DNA of 64,000 nt from Pedobacter borealis DSM 19626 (GTDB taxonomy: Bacteria > Bacteroidota > Bacteroidia > Sphingobacteriales > Sphingobacteriaceae): contig NZ_JAUG01000014.1 in assembly GCF_000708285.2 (NCBI RefSeq), positions 1 through 64,000 of the forward strand. The letters run 5' to 3'. Below the pieces are notes generated by a model, which ran no database searches, was not told where the DNA came from, and was given only the letters and a program-made list of their open reading frames with translations. Positions 1-6,327 of this stretch are shown here, piece after piece. The translations under genes were made by a program, and so were the position numbers. Within the stretch, counting starts at the first letter, position 1; each line of letters starts with the position of its first letter.

Positions 1-59
1 CATACCAAATGATAAAGCAACAAACTCTTATTATGGCTCTTGTGGATATGATCGCTCAT
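1..59 (-). CDS. IS200-like (Y1) transposase, N-terminal fragment at window edge
   Basis: Only the first 19 codons are in the window. They read MSDHIHKSHNKSLLLYHLV and start at ATG 59. A short basic HxSHN segment followed by LLLYHLV resembles the start of Y1/HUH single-strand transposases, where the first beta strand of the catalytic domain follows. The catalytic HUH and tyrosine motifs lie beyond the window edge, so the call rests on N-terminal resemblance and the adjacent hairpins. It could be a different short gene. Confidence 0.45.
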   Translation of the reverse strand, partial: MSDHIHKSHNKSLLLYHLV

Positions 60-164
60 GAAACGAAAATAACGCTTTTTGTGTTAAATCTACCTTTTTT
101 GAAAACTCTTCGTTTTCAAACTTTCCGCTGAGACCACCGAAGCAGAGCTTCGGGGTATTAGTTG
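1..164 (-). mobile_element. Left end of an IS200/IS605-like insertion sequence (partial)
   Basis: This stretch holds a perfect hairpin (CCGAAGC-AGA-GCTTCGG, 137-153) and a second 9-bp hairpin (98-120), followed on the minus strand by the start of a transposase-like reading frame. Hairpins at the element ends and a lack of terminal inverted repeats are typical of IS200/IS605 elements. The element abuts a phosphoesterase reading frame that stops matching its family at about position 164, which fits insertion into that gene. The rest of the element lies outside the window, so the right end and the target site cannot be seen. The exact left junction is approximate. Confidence 0.5.
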
Positions 165-551
165 AATAAAAGCTTTTTCTGCTTCGAAAGTAGCCTTATT
201 GTGTTTAATTACAGATTCTAGCAAATTCTCCCAAAGTTCCTCGCTATCGCCCAAATTTATGTAATGAAAATCTTGTTGGTTATAGTATTCGAGCGCCTTT
301 AAATAATTCTTTTCAGCTAAAGTAAAATCATCAGCATAATCGCGTGCGCCCTTATGCTGGTCAGATAAAACGATAAATTTATCAGTATTGGCAACATCAA
401 AAATAAGTCCACGTTTACCGGGTGTTGTGTTGATGGTTTTGTACAATTTATTTAAAGCCGCATGGATACGTTTACGGTTGGGCCTTGAACCAAATTTATT
501 CGACATGCGAATAATCCAGGCACTAAGTAAACGTTGTAAGAGTTTTCGCAT
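90..551 (-). pseudogene. Calcineurin-like metallophosphoesterase, truncated by the insertion
   Basis: The first ~128 residues look like a metallophosphoesterase: a VLSDQHKG strand (metal-binding D and H of motif I) near residue 64 and a YINLGDSEELWEN strand (GD of motif II) near residue 100. The family continues to a GNHD motif and two further His motifs, all missing here. After FEAEKAFIQ the frame enters the hairpin-rich insertion end, which adds about 24 unrelated residues before a chance stop at 90. The remaining 3' part of the gene may lie outside the window beyond the insertion. As it stands the protein lacks most metal ligands and should be inactive. Confidence 0.65.
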
Positions 552-630
552 GTATAAAATGAGCCTTCGCTAGTATTATTGTTTCTCAAAATAACAAAAA
601 ATATCGTGAATCGTTTTGTTTCATCATGCC

Positions 631-831
631 TGTCATTCTGAATGAAATGAAGAATCTGCCTCTTATGAGCATAGAATCCAAAACTTTTACTATTTTATCT
701 CACATCATTTATAAGCACTGATTCCTATCGAAAAGTAGTTACGACATTCCTGCTCAACTTATCACCTGCTTAAAACCCCTCAGTCATTTCTGCTATTTAC
801 TTAAAGATTCTTCATTGCATTCAGAATGACA
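631..831. repeat. Palindromic intergenic repeat, family A, 200 bp
   Basis: The inverted arms are TGTCATTCTGAATG...AAGAATCT (631 onward) and AGATTCTTCATTG...TCAGAATGACA (ending 831). They flank about 145 bp of unrelated spacer. The same arms recur at 20071-20186 and, more loosely, at 61062-61297. The element fills most of the 320-bp gap between two divergently oriented genes. Confidence 0.75.
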
Positions 832-841
832 AGTTGAGGTT

Positions 842-873
842 TTTGCTTTTTCGTAAGTAATTTACTAATTTTG
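842..873 (+). promoter_or_regulatory. Bacteroidota-type promoter upstream of the DUF763 gene
   Basis: TTTG at 842-845 and TAATTTTG at 866-873 are 20 bp apart, which fits the -33 TTTG / -7 TAnnTTTG consensus of Bacteroidota primary sigma factor promoters. The expected transcription start falls at about 877-880, right at the proposed TTG start codon, so the mRNA would be leaderless or nearly so. Confidence 0.6.
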
Positions 874-879
874 TTAGTA

Positions 880-2082
880 TTGAAAAGATCAGGAAGCGCA
901 GATTTACCCCTACATTATGGCCATGTACCACCATGGCTGGCGCAGCGTATGGCAACACTTGGACTGGCTATAACCGAAGCGATACTATTAGAATATGGTA
1001 AAGCAGAAGTAATACGCCGTTTAAGCAATCCTTTTTGGTTTCAGAGTTTAGGTGCTGTAATGGGTATGGACTGGCATTCGTCTGGAATTACGACATCAGT
1101 AATGGGCGCTTTAAAGAAATCGATTAATCCCTTATCGAAAGAGTTGGGCATTTACATTTGCGGAGGCAAAGGAAAACACAGCAGAGAAACGCCAAATGAA
1201 CTTTTAAAAATTGCCGACAAAACGGGTTTAAATGGAACAGCGTTGGTTAGGGCCAGTAAACTCAGTGCAAAAGTAGACAATACAGCCATTCAAGACGGTT
1301 TTCAATTGTATCTTCATAGTTTTATTTTAAGCAGCGAAGGCGATTGGGCAGTGGTGCAACAAGGCATGAGCGATAGTAGCTCGACAGCAAGAAGGTACCA
1401 CTGGCATTCTGAAAACTTAAAATCTTTTGTCGAAGAACCACATACCGGCATCTGTGGTATTAATCAAGGGAAGATCTTAAATCTAACGGCCAATGATGCT
1501 GATCAAACGAGGCAGAGTATGATGGGCATTACAGCTGAATCACCAGTGAGAATGCTTAATGAAATACAAAAACTGGTATTGCCCCATCATCATGACGTAA
1601 AATCAAAAGATGTAGATTTAAAACGTTTAGGAAGTATTTTATGGCTTGCACAGGAAAAGCAGCCGAGAGATTTTGAGGAATTATTATTACTCGAAGGCAT
1701 GGGGCCAAGAACCTTACAATCAATGGCTTTAGTGAGTGAGGTGATTTATGGTACACCTTCGCGATTTAGCGACCCTGCCCGTTATTCTTTTGCACATGGG
1801 GGCAAAGATGGGCATCCCTTCCCTGTTCCGGTAAATGTTTATGATGAGACCATAAGTGTTTTGCAGAAAGCAATTGAAAAAGCGAAGATTGGAAATACTG
1901 ATAAACAACAAGCCATTAAATCATTGCATCAAATTGCACAAAATGCAGAAAAAGACTTTGTTCCAAATATGGATTTTGAAAAGGTAATTCAAAAAGAACG
2001 TGCCGAAAGCTGGAAATACGGCGGCAGGACAGTCTTTGGAAAAGAAAAGCAACCAAAGAACGAACAGTTGAAGTTGTTTTAA
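880..2082 (+). CDS. DUF763 family protein
   Basis: This is a 400-residue DUF763 protein. The N-terminus KRSGSADLPLHYGHVPPWL and the segment DPARYSFAHGGKDGHPFPV near residue 305 are hallmarks of the family, and LLLLEGMGPRTLQSMALV near residue 270 resembles a helix-hairpin-helix DNA-binding motif. The biochemical function of DUF763 is unknown; the HhH-like segment hints at nucleic acid binding (inference). The family usually begins M(K/R)R(S/T)G, so the TTG at 880 is preferred over the TTG at 871, and the promoter at 842-873 makes the upstream start impossible if it is the real one. The C-terminus is Lys-rich. No operon partner is visible. Confidence 0.85.
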   Translation: MKRSGSADLPLHYGHVPPWLAQRMATLGLAITEAILLEYGKAEVIRRLSNPFWFQSLGAVMGMDWHSSGITTSVMGALKKSINPLSKELGIYICGGKGKHSRETPNELLKIADKTGLNGTALVRASKLSAKVDNTAIQDGFQLYLHSFILSSEGDWAVVQQGMSDSSSTARRYHWHSENLKSFVEEPHTGICGINQGKILNLTANDADQTRQSMMGITAESPVRMLNEIQKLVLPHHHDVKSKDVDLKRLGSILWLAQEKQPRDFEELLLLEGMGPRTLQSMALVSEVIYGTPSRFSDPARYSFAHGGKDGHPFPVPVNVYDETISVLQKAIEKAKIGNTDKQQAIKSLHQIAQNAEKDFVPNMDFEKVIQKERAESWKYGGRTVFGKEKQPKNEQLKLF

Positions 2083-2151
2083 ATCGGATTTGTTTTGCCA
2101 CGGAAATATGGCACGCACGGATCTATTTCCAGATTACAGAATGATGTAACT

Positions 2152-2218
2152 TATAGGTGCAACCTGAAAATAAATCTCAGGTTGGAAAATGCACATTTTC
2201 TTTTAAGTTGTACCTATA
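2152..2218. repeat. Nested inverted repeat, possible bidirectional terminator
   Basis: The outer arms TATAGGTGCAAC and GTTGTACCTATA enclose two smaller hairpins, AACCTGA...TCAGGTT and GAAAATGCACATTTTC. It lies between the ends of two converging genes (stops at 2082 and 2266), where a terminator for both would be expected. There is no clear U-tract, so its role is uncertain. Confidence 0.55.
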
Positions 2219-2265
2219 CGGCTTTTATTAGCAGATCTGATATAAAAGGCATACCATATGTTTTA

Positions 2266-3561
2266 TTAAGATAATCCTTTCTTATTCTTATAGGTCATTT
2301 TGGCTTTTGTGCCTGCACTATAATTGTAATTTTTTAAGTTACTGGCCTTCTTTTCGTGAAAAGCTGCACCACGGTCGGCATCCTCATCTTCTTCAGTTTT
2401 CTTTTTCTTTGGTTTAGCGGCTGCATCAACTACTTTCAAATCTTCTGGTAATTCCATTACCTCTAGTTTCTGCCCAATGGCCTGTTCAATTTTTTTCACC
2501 TCAATCAATTCGATATCGGTAGAAAAAGTAATTGCGACAACATCTTCATCACCATGTTTAACAATGCGCTGAATTAACGTTTCTTTCTGCTCTGGCAATT
2601 CAAAATGCAGGATAAAAGGAATTCCCTCAATATTAAGTTCGCCTAAATTCTCATTGGCAACAATTAAAACTCTTGCATCAGGGTTATCTTTAAAGTCTTC
2701 AATATCGTCATAACCTTTATCATCAAAAAACAGCGAGCGATAGATACTGATCTCGCCTTCTTTATGCTGATTAAAGTTTTTATAAACTGTTTGTGCGGTT
2801 AAACGTGTATTTACAAAAACCACAACTTTATCAAAAACCTCGGTATCGTTTAATAATAAGGTTAACAGGTTAAGCTTTGTTCTGAAATTAGGCACCTGAT
2901 AAAGCATCTGCTGATAAACTTCTGCCTGCTTTTCGCCTATTTCATCTACCTCAATGGTTGTGGTAGAATCTTTCATGAAAGGAGAAATCATCAGATTTAA
3001 CTTCTCATGTATTACTTCGGTAAACACCACATGTTGAGATTTATAAGCACTGTTGGCCAATTCTACAACGGGTAACTGCAGGCCTTTTTTAACAATAAGC
3101 TCTGCATTATCTACAATAAACAACTGTATTTTATTAGTATTTAGTGCTAATTTTAAATATAAAGCACGAGCCCGATCGGGTACAGCAACAATAATATCGC
3201 AACCATCCGTTATTTCGTTCATCTGTGTATCAACAGCGCCACGGCTATCAATTCCCAAAATCCTGAAGGTATTGTTGCGGTTCAATAATTTAAATTGCTC
3301 CAGAACATGGTCAACATGTTCTGCATCAGGCACTAAAATTAAAGCCCTTGGTGCTTCCTCAAAAGCGTATTTCAACTTCATTAAAGTAGCTAAAACATAA
3401 GTTGTTGTTTTTCCCGAACCCTCTGGTCCCACCGCTATAACATCTTGTCCACCTAAAATGCGCGACATTGTTCTGGCTTGGATTTCTTTTGGAGTTAAAA
3501 ATCCTGCATCAGTCATGGCCGCTACAAGTGGTTTGCTAAGTTTTAATTTATCTAAAGACAC
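2266..3561 (-). CDS. DEAD-box helicase-like protein with degenerate motifs
   Basis: This 431-residue protein has two RecA-like domains in the order of a DEAD-box RNA helicase. Motif Q (FLTPKEIQ, residues ~21-28) and motif I (GPEGSGKT, ~45-52) are intact. Motif II reads DNAE instead of DEAD, motif III (SAT) is replaced by FTE, and motif VI (HRxGRxGR) by QRIVKHGDED, so the arginine finger is missing. A Lys/Glu-rich tail ends in a basic segment of the RNA-binding type. ATP binding may survive, but coupled unwinding looks unlikely from these changes (inference). Translation starts at GTG 3561. It stands alone and converges with the DUF763 gene. It could act as an RNA-binding pseudo-helicase, for example in ribosome assembly. 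Confidence 0.8.
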   Translation of the reverse strand: MSLDKLKLSKPLVAAMTDAGFLTPKEIQARTMSRILGGQDVIAVGPEGSGKTTTYVLATLMKLKYAFEEAPRALILVPDAEHVDHVLEQFKLLNRNNTFRILGIDSRGAVDTQMNEITDGCDIIVAVPDRARALYLKLALNTNKIQLFIVDNAELIVKKGLQLPVVELANSAYKSQHVVFTEVIHEKLNLMISPFMKDSTTTIEVDEIGEKQAEVYQQMLYQVPNFRTKLNLLTLLLNDTEVFDKVVVFVNTRLTAQTVYKNFNQHKEGEISIYRSLFFDDKGYDDIEDFKDNPDARVLIVANENLGELNIEGIPFILHFELPEQKETLIQRIVKHGDEDVVAITFSTDIELIEVKKIEQAIGQKLEVMELPEDLKVVDAAAKPKKKKTEEDEDADRGAAFHEKKASNLKNYNYSAGTKAKMTYKNKKGLS

Positions 3562-3849
3562 AGTTACTATTTTAATGTTTGAACTGCAAATATCCTTAAA
3601 ATAATTAGCTTTTCTGAAATTGAATTTAATGGCTTGGAAATGAATGTTGCAAGTTCATGCCTACTATAGTGCTACTACTTACTATTAACTGAAGAAAATT
3701 GGGTCTGTTTTTATCCAGTTTATTTAATTCAGGGCAGTACCGCCAATAAAACAGCGGCTCTTATAAAAATTATTTAACTGAAAATTAAACAGTTATAATA
3801 TTTTCCAAAATAATAACTACTAAATCTATAGATATTATATACTTATTTC
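3562..3849. other. AT-rich intergenic region, no gene seen
   Basis: This is the gap between the helicase-like gene (minus strand) and the 53-residue gene (plus strand). It must hold the promoter of each, but only the plus-strand -7 motif just downstream is convincing. On the minus strand a GATATTTG about 35 bp before the GTG start is a one-mismatch candidate. Confidence 0.4.
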
Positions 3850-3857
3850 TATATTTG
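3850..3857 (+). promoter_or_regulatory. Promoter -7 motif upstream of the 53-residue gene
   Basis: TATATTTG matches the TAnnTTTG consensus exactly and lies 52 bp before the ATG at 3910. No good -33 TTTG is present at the right distance, so this is a half-supported promoter. Confidence 0.4.
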
Positions 3858-3909
3858 CTCAACATTAATCATTAACAAAAATATGTTGAACAATTAAAAC
3901 ACTAAAATC

Positions 3910-4071
3910 ATGTCGATTTATTTTCAATACCCAGCTATAGATGAATATCCGAAACTGATTTATCCGTTACAAAAAGAAACAGATGAACCAGTGCTTGCAA
4001 AGGATGAAGATAGTTTAAATAAAGAACAGATTTTAGAACTAAGAGATTATTTGGCATTAAAGCAATTATAA
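3910..4071 (+). CDS. Small acidic hypothetical protein, 53 aa
   Basis: The frame encodes 53 residues: MSIYFQYPAIDEYPKLIYPL, then an acidic stretch with DEPVLAKDEDSLN and a C-terminal helix EQILELRDYLALKQL. There is no signal peptide or membrane segment. I do not recognise the family. The composition, a promoter motif upstream and absence of overlap with any other gene support a real small gene. Its stop codon lies 5 bp before a tRNA-like sequence, so the two may be co-transcribed. Confidence 0.5.
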   Translation: MSIYFQYPAIDEYPKLIYPLQKETDEPVLAKDEDSLNKEQILELRDYLALKQL

Positions 4072-4076
4072 AACAG

Positions 4077-4149
4077 GGCCAGTTGACCGATTGGAAGGTT
4101 GGAGTTTCATAAACTCTCTACAATGGTTCGAATCCATTACTAGGCCGCA
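4077..4149 (+). tRNA. tRNA-like sequence with CAU anticodon, possibly degenerate
   Basis: It folds like a tRNA. The T arm is perfect (AATGG-TTCGAAT-CCATT, 4122-4138). The anticodon arm is GGAGT-TTCATAA-ACTCT (4101-4117) with CAT at 4108-4110 (Met or lysidine-type Ile). The D arm has only three pairs (ACC/GGT, 4086-4099). The acceptor GGCCAGT pairs with ACT-A-GGCC only if one A is bulged, and the 3' end is not a normal CCA. The length is about 70 nt. A working tRNA is possible but the acceptor bulge and short D stem suggest a decayed copy or a tRNA-mimicking part of a longer RNA. Confidence 0.4.
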
Positions 4150-4192
4150 AAGTGTATCTCATAGCACTTTACCCTGATTCTGCTCAATCAGG
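4149..4192 (+). ncRNA. Two further hairpins directly after the tRNA-like sequence
   Basis: AAAGTG/CACTTT (4149-4170) and CCTGATT/AATCAGG (4173-4192) follow the tRNA-like fold without a break. With the hairpin and T-tract at 4230-4264, they could form the 3' part of a structured transcript that starts before 3910. This is a structural observation only; no known RNA family is recognised. Confidence 0.3.
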
Positions 4193-4229
4193 CAAGATTT
4201 GGTTATCTTATATTTGTTTTGTTGTTAGC

Positions 4230-4264
4230 AAAGGCTATCCGCGATGGGTAGCCTTTACCTTTTT
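4230..4264 (+). terminator. Rho-independent terminator
   Basis: AAAGGCTATCC pairs with GGGTAGCCTTT around a short loop and is followed by ACCTTTTT. It would end a transcript carrying the 53-residue gene and the tRNA-like sequence. Confidence 0.65.
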
Positions 4265-4600
4265 ACGTAGATGTGTCATCCTTAGCACAGCGATGAATCT
4301 CGATTAAATATCCGACCTTGATTATTAGAAGCGCAGTTTCAGTGCTCATCGTACAGCGCTGCTCCTGCTGTGCACTCCAATCTTTTCGGAAAGCATCCAT
4401 TAATACAATATAACGGATCCAAAAAGTATTTCCGTTTCCATCAGGGCTATTTAACGGATACGGTAATTTAAAATTTAATTCGTAGTCGAATATGATATGA
4501 TTTATTTTTTTTAAAAAATCTCAAAACTTTTTATTTCATTCTGGGTTATTTATATAATTCACATTATACTAATCTTTTACAGATTAATTTGTTTGGTTTA
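4265..4600. other. Intergenic region without a gene
   Basis: No reading frame of useful length is visible on either strand. A segment around 4330-4400 (GCGCAGTTTCAGTGCTCATC..., CTGCTGTGCACTCC) has the wording of intergenic repeats but no matching copy elsewhere in the window. The last 150 bp are very AT-rich. Confidence 0.4.
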
Positions 4601-4637
4601 AAAAAGGGATTTATGGATATAAATCCCTTTTCTTTTA
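4601..4637 (+). terminator. Strong hairpin with T-rich tail
   Basis: AAAAAGGGATTTAT and ATAAATCCCTTTT form a long perfect stem followed by TTTCTTTTA. It lies 60 bp before the LD-carboxypeptidase gene and about 530 bp after the nearest upstream coding stop. Either it ends an unannotated small RNA from 4265-4600, or it is a second terminator for the upstream unit. Confidence 0.6.
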
Positions 4638-4691
4638 TGCGAATATTTTAAATCCTATATTAGCCCAATCAACATCACATCCATATTTTAG

Positions 4692-5714
4692 ATGAACAGA
4701 AAACATTTCCTTTCTTCATTTATTGCGACTGCAACTGTACTTCCAGCATTTAAAACACTCGCCAATACCGTTGAAAACGAAAGTTCATCATTTAAGATCC
4801 CTCCTTATTTAAAACCAGGCGATACCATCGGGATTACGAGCCCTGCGGGATATATTACACAAGAACAGATCCAGCCTTCAGTTTTACAGATGCAAAGCTG
4901 GGGATTTACCATAAAAGTTGGTAATACTATTGGCAAACGCGATTTTACCTACGGTGGAACAGATGAGGAGAGACTAGCTGATTTTCAGCAAATGCTAGAT
5001 GATCCAGCAATTAAAGCGATTATGTGTGCCCGTGGTGGTTATGGTTTTGTACGGATAATCGATAAACTCGATTTCTCTTTGTTCAAAAGAAATCCAAAAT
5101 GGATTATTGGCTTTAGTGATATTACCGTTTTGCATTGCCATTTGGCCAAAAATTATGGCATTGCCTCTATCCACTCCAAAATGTGCAATAGTTTTCCTGA
5201 TGACTGGAGTAAAGCCGAAGCCATACAGATTGAAACGATTTTTTCTATTAAAAACGCTTTAATTGGTGAGCAAATGGGTTATACTGCCCCTATCAATGTT
5301 AATAACAAACAAGGAAAAGTTGATGGCATTTTAGTGGGCGGAAACCTGAGTATTATCGAAACTTTGGCAGGTAGCGATTCGGATTTAGATACAAAAGGTA
5401 AAATCCTTTTTATTGAAGATACTGGCGAATACCTTTATCGTATTGATAGAATGTTGTGGAACCTAAAACGCAGCGGCAAACTTAAAAAACTTAAGGGATT
5501 AATAGTTGGTGGCTTTAAAGTTAAACCTGATGATGTTGGCGAAGAATTCGGCAAAACCATCTATGATATTGTTTTGGAAAAAGTAAAGGAATACAATTAC
5601 CCTGTAGCTTTCGATTTCCCTGTAGGGCACCAACGAAATAATTTTGCGTTGATATGTGGTGTAAACCATACCTTAATTGTTAACGAAACCGGCTCGGTAT
5701 TACGAACGGTTTAA
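4692..5714 (+). CDS. Murein LD-carboxypeptidase, peptidase family S66
   Basis: This 340-residue protein belongs to the LdcA/MccF family, which trims the terminal D-Ala from tetrapeptide stems in cell-wall recycling, or cleaves related amides. The Ser-Glu-His triad can be placed at Ser142 (IIGFSDIT), Glu242 (FIEDTGEYLYR) and His313 (VGHQRNNFAL). The substrate-binding segment ARGGYGFVRI is at ~113-122. The N-terminus MNRKHFLSSFIATATVLPAF is a probable signal peptide, so it would act in the periplasm rather than the cytoplasm as in E. coli LdcA. It is a single-gene unit. Confidence 0.88.
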   Translation: MNRKHFLSSFIATATVLPAFKTLANTVENESSSFKIPPYLKPGDTIGITSPAGYITQEQIQPSVLQMQSWGFTIKVGNTIGKRDFTYGGTDEERLADFQQMLDDPAIKAIMCARGGYGFVRIIDKLDFSLFKRNPKWIIGFSDITVLHCHLAKNYGIASIHSKMCNSFPDDWSKAEAIQIETIFSIKNALIGEQMGYTAPINVNNKQGKVDGILVGGNLSIIETLAGSDSDLDTKGKILFIEDTGEYLYRIDRMLWNLKRSGKLKKLKGLIVGGFKVKPDDVGEEFGKTIYDIVLEKVKEYNYPVAFDFPVGHQRNNFALICGVNHTLIVNETGSVLRTV

Positions 5715-5739
5715 CATCCACCATTATTCTATATGCGAT

Positions 5740-5800
5740 CGTCACCCTGAATTTATTTTAGGTCTTTATTGCAGGAAAGATGCTGAAATGAAATCAGAAC
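5740..5800. repeat. Palindromic intergenic repeat, family B, partial copy
   Basis: CGTCACCCTGAATTTATTTTAGGTCTTTATTGCAGGAAAGATGCTGAAAT is the left arm of the family B repeat. The right arm with CAGCATGACG is missing, so this copy is truncated or decayed. Confidence 0.6.
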
Positions 5801-5853
5801 TTATGATACAACCTCATCAAATATTTTGTATTTTTGATTATACAATAATTGTC

Positions 5854-6063
5854 ATGACCATAATCGCACATCCTAAAAATAAAAAACAAGAGGCAGCAAT
5901 TGAAGCTGTTTTAAAAGCTTTAGATGTTTCTTTTCAAAAAGAAGAGGAAAGTCCTTACAATCCAGAATTTGTCGCAAAAGTAAAAGCAAGAGCTGCTAGT
6001 GCTGAAAAAGGTAATGTAACGAGAATTAAAGACCCTAATAATATATGGGAAAGTATTTTATAG
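5854..6063 (+). CDS. Antitoxin of a YoeB-type toxin-antitoxin pair
   Basis: This 69-residue protein begins MTIIAHPKNKKQEAAIEAVL and ends KDPNNIWESIL. It is small and charged with a helical N-terminus and a likely flexible C-terminal toxin-binding tail, as usual for antitoxins of RelE/YoeB toxins. It sits directly upstream of the toxin gene, and the last 19 bp overlap the toxin start. An in-frame extension to 5677 would run through a decayed repeat and into the peptidase gene, so ATG 5854 is chosen. Such antitoxins usually repress their own promoter; no operator could be recognised here. Confidence 0.75.
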   Translation: MTIIAHPKNKKQEAAIEAVLKALDVSFQKEEESPYNPEFVAKVKARAASAEKGNVTRIKDPNNIWESIL

Positions 6064-6326
6064 AAGTTGAAAAGCTTGCAAAAAAAGACCTAGAAGCACA
6101 TTATAAATCTGGAGATAAATCTTCAATTAAGCGGATAAACCAGATTTTCTTAGAACTGTCAGAGCATCCAGAGACAGGAATTGGTAAACCTGAAAAATTA
6201 AAGTTCGACTTATCAGGTTATTGGTCAAGACAGATAAACCGGAAAGATAGACTAATATATAAAATAGAAGAAAGCATCGTCACCGTTACTATAGTTTCAG
6301 CACTTGGGCATTACGGCGATAAATAA
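6045..6326 (+). CDS. Txe/YoeB family mRNA interferase toxin
   Basis: This 93-residue protein has the RelE/ParE fold pattern of YoeB: an N-terminal helix pair (KLAKKDLEAHYKSGD, ~12-26), GIGKPEKLKFDLSGYWSRQIN in the middle, the catalytic basic strand NRKDRLIYKI, and the C-terminal GHY signature in ALGHYGDK. YoeB toxins cut mRNA on the ribosome to slow translation under stress. It overlaps the antitoxin gene by 19 bp in another frame, typical of translational coupling. All expected catalytic positions look present, so it is probably active. Confidence 0.85.
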   Translation: MGKYFIEVEKLAKKDLEAHYKSGDKSSIKRINQIFLELSEHPETGIGKPEKLKFDLSGYWSRQINRKDRLIYKIEESIVTVTIVSALGHYGDK

Positions 6327-6327
6327 A

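Noticed and set aside
3053..3400. 115-codon plus-strand frame
   Set aside because: Opposite strand of the helicase-like gene; Ser/Thr/Lys-rich composition is typical of a shadow frame.
4077..4192. tmRNA or phage attachment site
   Set aside because: No tag-peptide frame or tmRNA acceptor sequence, and no integrase gene nearby.
5677..5853. N-terminal extension of the antitoxin frame
   Set aside because: It starts inside the peptidase gene and crosses a decayed repeat; the family-like protein begins at 5854.
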